A program made the position numbers and the translations under genes. This document shows, piece after piece, positions 8,628 to 16,308 of a DNA stretch of 64,000 bases. Under the pieces are notes generated by a model. It was not told the DNA's origin. It worked only from the letters and a program-made list of their open reading frames with translations, and searched no databases. The DNA is taken from the NCBI GenBank assembly GCA_942493325.1, contig OW818689.1, positions 5,394,001-5,458,000 on the forward strand, in the 5' to 3' direction. Position 1 is the stretch's first letter, and each line of letters begins with the position of its first letter. The stretch comes from JAAFHB01 sp942493325 (lineage in GTDB: Bacteria > Bacteroidota > Bacteroidia > Bacteroidales > Prolixibacteraceae).

Positions 8628-9683
8628 ATGACAACACCTTCTTTGGAAATTGATTTCTTTGATGTAGATAGCGGAGAAAAAAGTGGTGACGCAATAGTAT
8701 TGCGATACGGTGATTTTAATGACAAGGGAAACCAATTTGTTGTTGTAATTGATGGTGGAACAATCGGGACTGGTCGAAAGATGGTTAAACATATAAGAGA
8801 AGTATATGGAACTAATTATGTTGATTTAGTCGTTTGTTCACATCCAGATGGTGACCATGCTTCTGGATTAAGAGAAATAGTGAGGGAGATGGTTGTAGGC
8901 GAACTATGGATGCATCAACCTTGGGAGCATTCTGATGAAATTAAGCATTTATTTAAGGATGGCAGAATGACTGAAAACAGTCTTTCAGAAAAATTAAAAG
9001 ATGCATATGCCTTTGCTTACGATTTAGAAGAAATTGCAAAGACAAAAATAAATCTTAAAATTAGGGAACCTTTTGCAGGTCTGTCCTTTAATAACTTTAC
9101 AATTGAAGTATTGGGGCCATCAAAAGATTACTATGTTGAACTTGTTCCAAGTTTTACAAAAACACCTGAAGTTAAAAAAGGCCTTTTCAGTCAGATGACA
9201 TCTAGGCTAAATGAGAGTATTAACTGGATTAGGGAGACTTTTGAATATGAAACACTTGATGAAAGCGGTGAAACTACTGGAGAGAACAACTCTTCTACTG
9301 TATTACTGTTGAGATATCAGGGAGAAAATTATTTATTTACAGGAGATACAGGCATTCCAGCACTTAAGAATGTGATTGCTTATTCCAAAATGAAAGGACT
9401 AAACTTAAAAGAACTAAGCTTTTTGCAAGTGCCACATCATGGCAGTCGACGGAATTCTTCTCCTTCTGTTTTAGATGAAATTAAAGCAAAAACAGCTTAC
9501 ATATCTGCATCAAAAGACAATGAAAAACATCCATCACTTAAAGTTATAAATGCATTAATCCGAAGAGGAGCAAATGTATTTTCTACCGAAGGTAAAAATA
9601 TATGTCATCATAAAAATTGTGATGGAAGACAAGGATATGAATCTGCATTGGCACATCAATTTTATGACCAAGTCCAAGATTAA
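8628..9683 (+). CDS. ComEC/Rec2-like metallo-beta-lactamase-fold hydrolase
   Basis: A 351-residue soluble protein without signal sequence. The metal-binding motif is HPDGDH (residues 72-77), the ComEC-type variant of HxHxDH. FTGD with Asp240 and PHHGSRRN (His270, His271) supply the remaining ligands. The N-terminal part (IDFFDVDSGEKSGDAIVLRY) matches the usual ComEC-type opening in which a substrate-binding strand precedes the metal site. Such stand-alone domains are often nucleases or phosphodiesterases. An insertion of about 100 residues (about 110-220) lies between the first and second motifs. Its stop is one base before the next start, so the two genes form a unit. The pair's location in a mobile segment suggests a defence or competition role, which is inference. 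Confidence 0.85.
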   Translation: MTTPSLEIDFFDVDSGEKSGDAIVLRYGDFNDKGNQFVVVIDGGTIGTGRKMVKHIREVYGTNYVDLVVCSHPDGDHASGLREIVREMVVGELWMHQPWEHSDEIKHLFKDGRMTENSLSEKLKDAYAFAYDLEEIAKTKINLKIREPFAGLSFNNFTIEVLGPSKDYYVELVPSFTKTPEVKKGLFSQMTSRLNESINWIRETFEYETLDESGETTGENNSSTVLLLRYQGENYLFTGDTGIPALKNVIAYSKMKGLNLKELSFLQVPHHGSRRNSSPSVLDEIKAKTAYISASKDNEKHPSLKVINALIRRGANVFSTEGKNICHHKNCDGRQGYESALAHQFYDQVQD

Positions 9684-9684
9684 T

Positions 9685-10407
9685 ATGAAACCAAATTATT
9701 CATTAGCAGCAAGAACATATCCAACTTTGATTGTTCTGATTCCAGTAGTCATAGCTGGTTCATTTTTTTCGTTTGAGTTTAATACTTATTATCATTTTTT
9801 TACTTCGATTGGAGTTTTTGGGGCTTTATCATTTTTATTAACTCAATTAGGTCGAGATTTAGGTAAGAAGAAAGAGCCAACTCTCTGGGAAAGTTGGGGT
9901 GGTATGCCTACAATTCAAATCTTGCGATTTAATAATGATCATTTGGATAATCTAACAAAGAAAAGGTATCATTCGAGATTAAATGAACTTTGTCCTGTTG
10001 GGCAAATACCAACAAAAGAATTAGAGCAATTAAATCAAAGTGAAATAGACAGCATTTATTCTACGTGGACTAAATTTATGTTAGTAAACACAAGAGATAC
10101 AGATAAATATAAATTATTATTTAAAGAAAATATCAACTATGGTTTTCGCAGAAATCTTTGGGGATTAAAACAAATAGCTATAATTTTAATTGCAATTATT
10201 ATCTGCATATTAACTATGTCAAATATTAATAAATTTGGGTTAAGCTTCTTTTTAAATTGGCCCATAGAGTATTTTGTTTCGTTATGTTCACTTATTATAT
10301 TATCTGCCTTTTGGTTTTTTATTGTAACAAAGGATTGGATTAAGACAGTTGCATTTTCTTATGCTGAAAGATTGTTTGAATTAACAGAGAAGATAGACTT
10401 AACCTAA
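9685..10407 (+). CDS. membrane protein partnered with the MBL-fold hydrolase
   Basis: A 240-residue protein with two transmembrane helices at the N-terminus (about 12-29, 36-55), a cytoplasmic domain of about 100 residues, and two helices near the C-terminus (about 161-178, 194-214). The cytoplasmic domain carries conserved-looking charged blocks: KKKEPTLWESWGG (61-73), TKKRYH (91-96), RDTDKY (137-142) and NYGFRRNLWG (151-160). I do not recognise a named family. The ATG at 9685 follows the hydrolase stop by one base, so translational coupling is likely; the longer frame back to 9574 overlaps the hydrolase and is less likely. A membrane partner for a cytoplasmic nuclease-like protein is a familiar layout in anti-phage systems, but no such role is shown here. 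Confidence 0.65.
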   Translation: MKPNYSLAARTYPTLIVLIPVVIAGSFFSFEFNTYYHFFTSIGVFGALSFLLTQLGRDLGKKKEPTLWESWGGMPTIQILRFNNDHLDNLTKKRYHSRLNELCPVGQIPTKELEQLNQSEIDSIYSTWTKFMLVNTRDTDKYKLLFKENINYGFRRNLWGLKQIAIILIAIIICILTMSNINKFGLSFFLNWPIEYFVSLCSLIILSAFWFFIVTKDWIKTVAFSYAERLFELTEKIDLT

Positions 10408-10471
10408 TAAACGCTATAGCCAATATTGTTTTTCAGTGGATTAGAAACAGTATCATAGCATTAGGTTTTTA
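10403..10471 (+). terminator. probable terminator after the membrane-protein gene
   Basis: CCTAAT (10403-10408) and GCTAT (10413-10417) pair with ATAGC (10455-10459) and ATTAGG (10460-10465), leaving a bulge and a long loop. Five T follow the stem. The 5' arm overlaps the stop codon region of the membrane-protein gene. Confidence 0.45.
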
Positions 10472-10858
10472 TTGCCGGTGTAGATGGTATCTCCGATTAC
10501 CCTTACTTGATTAAACTGGTTTTTGTTCAGTTAAGACAAAAGTGAATGATTTTAAAATAGAAGTGTCCCCTCAGTCGTCCTCCAAATAGGTAAAATGTTT
10601 TATACATATTGAATATCATTTGTTTATAATTACAATATTCAGCCCTGACAGGGATAATTATAACACTGAGATTATTTTGAAAGAATTTAACAAAGTGTCC
10701 CCTGTGATAACCCCTCAGTAAATAAAATATATATAAGCAATTGATATAATGCGCTATCCATGCACATTATTTAATCCCTCAAGGTTTCCTAATCCTTGAG
10801 GGTTTCTATTTATTCGAAAATCTTGAGGATTTAATACCGATTTTAAATATTATTACAC
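10408..10858. other. intergenic right part of the insertion
   Basis: No gene is visible in these 450 bases. They hold the probable terminator above, two copies of AAGTGTCCCCT (10561-10571 region and about 10694-10704), a short palindrome CCCTGACAGGG at 10643-10653 with ATAATTA/TAATTAT further out, and the right edge of the insertion at 10776. The repeats look like scars of earlier insertions. Confidence 0.5.
10776..10809. terminator. restored half terminator; 11-bp direct repeat copy 2
   Basis: CCCTCAAGG (10776-10784) still pairs with CCTTGAGGG (10794-10802), so a shortened 9-bp hairpin serves the minus-strand aminopeptidase gene. The outer stem, GTTTCTAT to 10809, has lost its partner, which now sits at 7546-7552. 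CCCTCAAGGTT (10776-10786) is the second copy of the direct repeat. Confidence 0.75.
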
Positions 10859-12238
10859 TTACAATGCTTCAACATCCTCCGGATTAACCGGGATCCTGTT
10901 ACCCAAAATTTGTGAACCCGTTTCAGTTACCAGGATATCGTCCTCAAGCCTTATTCCGCCAAAGTTGTGATAATGTTTTAGCTGATCGAAATTGATGAAA
11001 GCATGATTGATATTTTCGTTTTTCCATTTTTCAATCAAGGCCGGAATAAAATATATGCCTGGTTCACTGGTAATTACAAAACCTTTCTGAAGGCGGCGCC
11101 CTAATCTCAGATAGGCAGTCCCAAACTGATCGACAGGCCGAATCTCCTCGTCATAACCTACATTAATCTGGCCGTAATTTTCCATATCGTGAACATCGAG
11201 ACCCATCATATGGCCCAGTCCATGAGGGAAAAACAGTGCATGGGCACCGCTTGCGACAGCTTCCTGAACATCTCCTTTCATCAATCCCAAATCTTTCAGA
11301 CCCGATGCGATCACGGCGGCAACTTTAAGATGAATGCTAAGATAGGTTTCGCCGGGTTTAATCAGGGATACGGCCGTATTATTAGCCTTCAGAACAATAT
11401 TATAAATGTCAATCTGTTGTTGAGAGAACTTTCCTGAAACAGGACAGGTACGGGTAAAATCGGAAGCATAATGACCATTCGATTCGGCTCCGGCATCCAC
11501 CAGCATAAGCCTGCCCTTCTGCAGCGGGAATGAGTGGTCATGATTATGGAGGGTCTGTCCGTTTTGAGTCAATATGGTAGGAAATGAAGTGCCTCCTCCA
11601 TGCGCAAGTGCTATTCCTTCAATAGTGCCTGCAATTTCCTGCTCCATAACACCTGGCCTTGCCATTTTCATGGCAGTCACATGCATTTGATAGCCTGTTG
11701 CGCAAGCCTTTTCTATTTCTGCAATTTCAAATGCATCTTTCACCGACCTCATTTCAACAAGCCAGTGAACTAGTTCGTTGGAGGAGTATGCGGCCAGTCT
11801 CGAAGATTGTACCCCCAGTAACTCTGTTAGCAACAGTATGTTTTCAGCGCGGTAGGGTGTTAGGAAATGAACCGGCTTTCGCTTCGTGATTGCCCTGGAA
11901 ACCTTCGTGAAAATTTCTTTATAGGGAGCTGTTTCTTCAATACCGACCGATGCAGCCAGATCTTTTACCGACGGTTTGGTTCCCATCCAGATGATGTCTT
12001 CAATCGCGGTGTCGTCCCCGTAAAGTGTATCCTTACCGGTATAGGTGTCGATGATTCCAAATAATCCAGGCATATCAAGTCCGAAAAGGTATAGAAATGT
12101 GCTGTCCTGCCTGAAATGATACGTGTTGTCCGTATAATTCATTGGTGATTCCACATTCCCCGGGATCAGAATAATCCCGCTTCTCATTTTTTCACGAAGC
12201 CGGTTTCTTCGTTCAGTGTAAACTTGTTTATCGAACAT
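10859..12238 (-). CDS. pepP: Xaa-Pro aminopeptidase (aminopeptidase P family)
   Basis: Removes N-terminal residues that precede proline. The protein has 459 residues, the usual length, with an N-terminal AMP_N domain (residues about 1-130) and a C-terminal pita-bread M24 domain. The dinuclear metal ligands are visible: Asp in MLVDAGAE, Asp in YASDFTRTC, His in PHGLGHMMGLDVHD, Glu in TSEPGIYF, and Glu in GGIRLEDD. No signal peptide, so cytoplasmic. It was convergent with the SBF gene before the insertion and shared that gene's terminator. Confidence 0.95.
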   Translation of the reverse strand: MFDKQVYTERRNRLREKMRSGIILIPGNVESPMNYTDNTYHFRQDSTFLYLFGLDMPGLFGIIDTYTGKDTLYGDDTAIEDIIWMGTKPSVKDLAASVGIEETAPYKEIFTKVSRAITKRKPVHFLTPYRAENILLLTELLGVQSSRLAAYSSNELVHWLVEMRSVKDAFEIAEIEKACATGYQMHVTAMKMARPGVMEQEIAGTIEGIALAHGGGTSFPTILTQNGQTLHNHDHSFPLQKGRLMLVDAGAESNGHYASDFTRTCPVSGKFSQQQIDIYNIVLKANNTAVSLIKPGETYLSIHLKVAAVIASGLKDLGLMKGDVQEAVASGAHALFFPHGLGHMMGLDVHDMENYGQINVGYDEEIRPVDQFGTAYLRLGRRLQKGFVITSEPGIYFIPALIEKWKNENINHAFINFDQLKHYHNFGGIRLEDDILVTETGSQILGNRIPVNPEDVEAL

Positions 12239-12318
12239 ATCCTTTTATTTTATGAATTATGATTTTAGATTTAAGAATAAAACAAATTATCCTAAATCCC
12301 TTTTAATCTGCAGTACTG

Positions 12319-13773
12319 TCAACCGGTTATCGTGGCTGGCAATCCGGATTTCATCACTTTTTTGTCATTTACAGGTCGTGGAAGAAAGATATCGTCAGCG
12401 GTTAATTCCAATTCTTTTATCGCTTTAAGACAGTATTCAAGTCTTCCAAGATCTGTGTTGGTGGTATTATTGGTGCCGAATGTGAATTTAACACCCGCAT
12501 CCTTTGCACGATGGAGAAAAGTGAGGCTTGGAATTTTATAGCGTGCATTTATCTCCAGGGCTATGTCATTGTCTTTTAAAACTTTAATTACCCGGTCCAT
12601 TCTCTCCGGAGTCCATAACCGATCGTATTCTGCAGCAATTTTTTCGGGTAGAAAGGTTGGATTAACATAGATATCCACCGGCTCCTTTGACATGATAGAT
12701 TCAATTTTGCCAACAAACATTTCCATAAATTGTTGCTCATCATCCACAAATGTCTCTGCGGGAATCCAAAGGCGCAGGCGACGGCCTTTATTGTCTGTCC
12801 AGGTCATTGCATCGGTGAAGATATAATCGAATCGGGCAACAGCCTCTGGAGTAAAGAGTTTTACCCATTCGCGTCCCTCGCATTGCATTACCTTAAATAC
12901 AGGCTCATCACTGATTTCATCAAGATAGGCATTCAGCGTAGAATCGCTTGTCACCGGAAATTTCAAACCGCAATTGGCGGCAATGCCATAATTAAATCCA
13001 TTGTCCCTTGCATGCTGACGTGCCTGTGCCATGGTCAGTCCACCTTTGAGATGTCCGTGAAAATCGATCAGTGGAAGCCCCTGAGCATTGAGTTGATCGA
13101 TAACTTTAAGCAGGCTGTCGGGTTCTGCTCCTGCAGAGACTTCGTTTTTGATATCATTTGCCAGTGGTTTAATCGTCATTTCACTGATCAGTAAATCGCC
13201 GTTGGTACCCGATTTCTGTAACATCAGAAAACCTTCCGAAAGTACTCTGCCTGCCAGATCGCCGGAACGCTGTACCTTTGGTGGTTCGGTATATTCACTG
13301 ATAATTTTATCGTTTACACTTACCTTTATATAGTCTCCAATTACGGTAACGGCCAGGTTGAACCATTGGTTGTCGGCAGCTGTGCTAACAAAATTGTTTC
13401 TGATCCTGAACAGGCTCCCGGTTTTTTGAGGATTTCCGGTGCGGTAATCACTGTTATTGATCGTTATTACGTACCCGTTATCTGGATTGCCGGCATCGGG
13501 AGCAGCAAAAATAAGGGCTCCTTCTGCACCTTTTGTTGTTTTAAGTTTCGCGGTCAGTTCAAAGTTCCGAATCTTCCCTTTCAGGAGTAAAAGCGGCGAG
13601 GATTGATTCTTAAGTGCTAATCCATCGTCAGTAACCGATAAATCATTCGGAGACCAGAATTTGTCATAATTCGCAGCGTCAATTTTTGTGACTTCCCCTT
13701 TTTTGGGACCCGTCTGGCATGAGAATAACACAGATGCCATTACAATAATGGAAGATAATTTGATGAGGCGCAT
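12319..13773 (-). CDS. lipoprotein with DUF1080-like and PHP-type metallohydrolase domains
   Basis: A 484-residue protein starting with a lipoprotein signal (VLFSC, Cys about residue 19). Residues about 30-205 resemble a DUF1080/3-keto-disaccharide hydrolase jelly-roll (WFNLAVTVIGDYIKVSVNDKIISEY). Residues about 230-470 look like a TIM-barrel metallohydrolase of the PHP type: IDFHGHLKGG gives an HxH motif, and ALEINARYKIP and FTFGTNN the distal strands. This pairing is seen in Bacteroidota surface proteins. It probably acts on a saccharide or glycoside outside the cytoplasm; the substrate is unknown. It sits downstream of a minus-strand SBF-like transporter, which could handle its product. 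Confidence 0.75.
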   Translation of the reverse strand: MRLIKLSSIIVMASVLFSCQTGPKKGEVTKIDAANYDKFWSPNDLSVTDDGLALKNQSSPLLLLKGKIRNFELTAKLKTTKGAEGALIFAAPDAGNPDNGYVITINNSDYRTGNPQKTGSLFRIRNNFVSTAADNQWFNLAVTVIGDYIKVSVNDKIISEYTEPPKVQRSGDLAGRVLSEGFLMLQKSGTNGDLLISEMTIKPLANDIKNEVSAGAEPDSLLKVIDQLNAQGLPLIDFHGHLKGGLTMAQARQHARDNGFNYGIAANCGLKFPVTSDSTLNAYLDEISDEPVFKVMQCEGREWVKLFTPEAVARFDYIFTDAMTWTDNKGRRLRLWIPAETFVDDEQQFMEMFVGKIESIMSKEPVDIYVNPTFLPEKIAAEYDRLWTPERMDRVIKVLKDNDIALEINARYKIPSLTFLHRAKDAGVKFTFGTNNTTNTDLGRLEYCLKAIKELELTADDIFLPRPVNDKKVMKSGLPATITG

Positions 13774-13904
13774 AAATAATTGATTTTAGCTGATTTATTT
13801 GATTGACGAAAATACCAAGATTATCGTTTTAATTGACCGAATTTGGATTTTTTTTACTTCCGCATCCAGGATATGTTCACTTTAAGATGAAAAAGGTTGG
13901 AATT

Positions 13905-13945
13905 TCTTCATTCTTTCATTCTTTCATTCTTTCATTCTTTCTTTC
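13905..13945. repeat. tandem octamer (TTCTTTCA)n
   Basis: About four copies of TTCTTTCA (13911-13942) with a partial copy before. On the minus strand it reads GAATGAAA and contains the stop codon of the SBF-like transporter gene, so a change in copy number would alter only the C-terminal residues. Confidence 0.8.
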
Positions 13946-14925
13946 TCGCCCATTGCCTTCGCTATCGTGCTCCCAACCAGTAACTGGAGGGCATGGTAGA
14001 GCATCAATGGGAGCAAAACCACTCCAAGTATCGCCTGGTCAGGGAATAGTACTTTCCCCATTACGGCTCCCTGGACCAGTGATTTTTTTGATCCGCAGAA
14101 AATTACCGTAATCCTGTCTTCACGTTTAAATCGCATCCAGACTGACAGCCGGTTCATCAGGGCAAAAACAATTAAAAAGAGCATCAGCATCATCACACCG
14201 AGGAGAAAAATCTCTGAAATTGTAAACCCGCTGAACATGTTTCCCGAAAACGATTCACAGAATGAGGTGTAAACAATAAGCAGAATGATCAGTTGATCAA
14301 AATTTCCAAGTGTTTTTTTGTATTGTGCAACCCATCCTCCAATTTTGTGATGAAGCAGGAGTCCAAGGATTACTGGAAGTAATACCTGCAGACAGAGCAT
14401 GAGGATTGTATGGCCGATATCGAAACCGGGTTGGGTTTTTCCAAGGATACCGCTCATCAGCAGCGGAGTTACAAATATTCCAAGTACGCTCGAAATACTC
14501 GCGTTAAATATAGCCGCAGCGATATTTCCGCGCGCAATCGAAACCATAACCACAGAAGATGAAACCGTGGAAGGCAATGCAGCAAGATAAATAATGCCTA
14601 ATCCGATATTTGTTGAGAAGTAATCCTTAAATATAAGTCGCACTGCCAAAATTGTCAAAGGAAAAAGGACAAACGTCGAAAGTTGTACCATAAGATGGAG
14701 CCGCCATTTGCTTAATCCGTTGAGGAGACTTTCGCGACTAAGTTTTGCGCCGTAAAAAAAGAAAATTACCGAAACCCCATAACCGGCGACCACAGGCAGA
14801 TGCAATGGACTTTCGGAGGTCCCGGCATTGGGGTATAACCATGCTAAAAATATAGCGCTGATCATCAGTACAAAGAAAGGGCTTAATCCAACTTTTGAAA
14901 GCGTTTTTTCGAAACGTTTGATCAT
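13924..14925 (-). CDS. SBF-like bile acid:sodium symporter family protein (YfeH type)
   Basis: A 333-residue protein with about ten hydrophobic segments. The start MIKRFEKTLSKVGLSPFF and the segments AALPSTVSSSVVMVSIARGN and KKSLVQGAVMGKVLF match the SBF-like group (PF13593, YfeH), which is distinct from the classic BASS group of the gene at 6682. These transport organic anions with Na+. The C-terminus MGEKERMKE and the stop are drawn from a tandem octamer repeat. It lies between a class II aldolase and a saccharide-active lipoprotein, all on the minus strand, and may belong to the same uptake pathway. Confidence 0.85.
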   Translation of the reverse strand: MIKRFEKTLSKVGLSPFFVLMISAIFLAWLYPNAGTSESPLHLPVVAGYGVSVIFFFYGAKLSRESLLNGLSKWRLHLMVQLSTFVLFPLTILAVRLIFKDYFSTNIGLGIIYLAALPSTVSSSVVMVSIARGNIAAAIFNASISSVLGIFVTPLLMSGILGKTQPGFDIGHTILMLCLQVLLPVILGLLLHHKIGGWVAQYKKTLGNFDQLIILLIVYTSFCESFSGNMFSGFTISEIFLLGVMMLMLFLIVFALMNRLSVWMRFKREDRITVIFCGSKKSLVQGAVMGKVLFPDQAILGVVLLPLMLYHALQLLVGSTIAKAMGEKERMKE

Positions 14926-14969
14926 TTACTTCGGGATATTTTTCTTCATAATAAAAATAAATGTAATAT

Positions 14970-16100
14970 TTATGATTTTGCCATTTGCCGGCGGTAATTT
15001 TCGACTTCCCAGTTGTCAATAAACTCAATTTGAGTTTGGGTCATAAATTTCGGACCGCCGAAATTTTCTGACAGGAAGCTTATTTTTAGAATATTGTTAA
15101 ATACTTCAAGGACATTTAAAACCGATTTAAGACTGTCTTCGACCGCGATAACTCCTTTCCCTTCCAACGCTAACACCTTGGGAAGATAACCATAGGTATC
15201 CAGAAATCCTGCAATTAGTTCTTTTGCCGATTCAATTTGCAGCTTTTCATCGCTGTTAGCCGGCAGAAACAGGTAATGAGCCTTGCAATAAACAATATCA
15301 TCGGGAGTAAATGCGGTAGCTGCTTTCGAAAAACTGGCTATGTCTTTTGTAAATTGACGAATTAAAGTACTTTCCAATCCCTTTGCTGTATAAGTTTTAA
15401 ATCCGGTATTGAGTTCGCGGATATTATCAATAACTGGCGAATCAAACGGTTGCGGCTCATCGGCAGGTAAAGGTTCCCTGATATTTTGATTAATTTTTCC
15501 GATGATCGATGCATACATGTCATTGATCTCGGGAACAGAATTCGCTGCGACAAAAACGCCATGATTTTCGAGGAAAATGATTTGGGGAGCTTTCGCGTAT
15601 TTCGAAGTAAAATGAGCAATCTCATTTTCGACTTTCTTGAATAGAATGTATCCCGGGTCGGTGTAGGGAATGAAGAGGGACTGATCTCCAAATAGTTCCC
15701 GGCAAGTGATTTCAGCATTATTTGAACACATAACCGCATTGACCAAGGTAGGATGTGTGTGAACTACAAATTGGTAGTCAATAATTTCGTGCATTGAAGT
15801 TTCGACCGAGGGACGATTGGTTCCGCCGGGAACGATGGCATTCGCGAGATCCGCTTTTACTTCAGCTTCACGTTGAGCAGCATGGTTACTGTAAGTTTTT
15901 GTGGAAATGATTTTAAGTCTGTCACGCGTCAGGCAAACGAAACCGTCCTCGTCAATTGTTCCCAGCGAAACTCCGCTTGCTTTGATCCAGATATGATTTT
16001 CGTCTTTAAATGAGGTGTTTCCGCCACCTGCAATTACAAAGGTTTTGTCTTTTCCATAAGCCCTTGATACTTCGATTAATTCTGCAATGTTCCGGTTCAT
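14970..16100 (-). CDS. class II aldolase/adducin-family protein (RhaD-like)
   Basis: A 376-residue protein whose first 210 residues are a class II aldolase fold: IAGGGNTSFK, KASG, the Zn-binding pair in VVHTHPTLVNA and the third His in ENHGVFVA. It resembles the aldolase half of the bifunctional rhamnulose-1-phosphate aldolase/lactaldehyde dehydrogenase; the C-terminal 160 residues (with FTPDDIVYCKAHYLFLP) also match the extension of that protein, but no dehydrogenase domain follows. Probably cleaves a sugar phosphate or ulose; the exact substrate cannot be read. Start at 16100 gives the usual N-terminus. Confidence 0.8.
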   Translation of the reverse strand: MNRNIAELIEVSRAYGKDKTFVIAGGGNTSFKDENHIWIKASGVSLGTIDEDGFVCLTRDRLKIISTKTYSNHAAQREAEVKADLANAIVPGGTNRPSVETSMHEIIDYQFVVHTHPTLVNAVMCSNNAEITCRELFGDQSLFIPYTDPGYILFKKVENEIAHFTSKYAKAPQIIFLENHGVFVAANSVPEINDMYASIIGKINQNIREPLPADEPQPFDSPVIDNIRELNTGFKTYTAKGLESTLIRQFTKDIASFSKAATAFTPDDIVYCKAHYLFLPANSDEKLQIESAKELIAGFLDTYGYLPKVLALEGKGVIAVEDSLKSVLNVLEVFNNILKISFLSENFGGPKFMTQTQIEFIDNWEVENYRRQMAKS

Positions 16101-16221
16101 TCTATTGTTGTTTTTAATTCTTAATCAATCTTCCTTCCTTAATTCCTTCATGCTTCATTCTGCAAAATGCACCTTCAAAAGTAATTGAAAATAGGAGCCT
16201 GATTGTTATCGTTAGTGATAA

Positions 16222-16250
16222 TTGATTTGCACTTTTTGTTATTATCTTTG
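16222..16250 (+). promoter_or_regulatory. promoter of the queuosine operon
   Basis: TATCTTTG at 16243-16250 matches the Bacteroidota -7 consensus TAnnTTTG; TTG at 16222-16224 is a -33 candidate at a spacing of 18 bases. It points toward the riboswitch and the yhhQ gene. Confidence 0.65.
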
Positions 16251-16272
16251 CCACTCAAATGAGATTTTTAAC

Positions 16273-16308
16273 TCCGTGTGCTTGAACACCACGTAAAAAA
16301 CAAGTAAG
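16273..16308 (+). ncRNA. preQ1-I riboswitch
   Basis: The leader folds as a class I preQ1 aptamer: P1 CGTG (16275-16278) with CACG (16290-16293); a loop whose CTTG (16281-16284) pairs with CAAG (16301-16304) to form the P2 pseudoknot; the preQ1-pairing C at 16289 just before the 3' P1 strand; and the A-rich joining strand TAAAAAA (16294-16300). The order and lengths match the known B. subtilis and Thermoanaerobacter elements. The pseudoknot ends four bases before the ATG at 16309, so ligand binding would hide the ribosome-binding region: translational control of the transporter gene. Search with Rfam RF00522 would confirm it. Confidence 0.85.

Larger units (their letters stand above)
7564..10775. 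mobile_element. inserted AT-rich segment between SBF transporter and aminopeptidase genes
   Basis: This 3.2-kb segment lies between two copies of CCCTCAAGGTT and splits a perfect 16-bp hairpin stem that must have been the shared bidirectional terminator of two convergent genes. It carries a 5'-truncated and frameshifted HUH replication initiator, a small CxxC protein, an MBL-fold hydrolase, and a membrane protein. It is visibly richer in A and T than its neighbours. I see no integrase or transposase and no clear terminal inverted repeats, so the mechanism is not known; an integrated rolling-circle plasmid or microvirus-like element that has decayed at one end is a reasonable guess. Confidence 0.75.
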
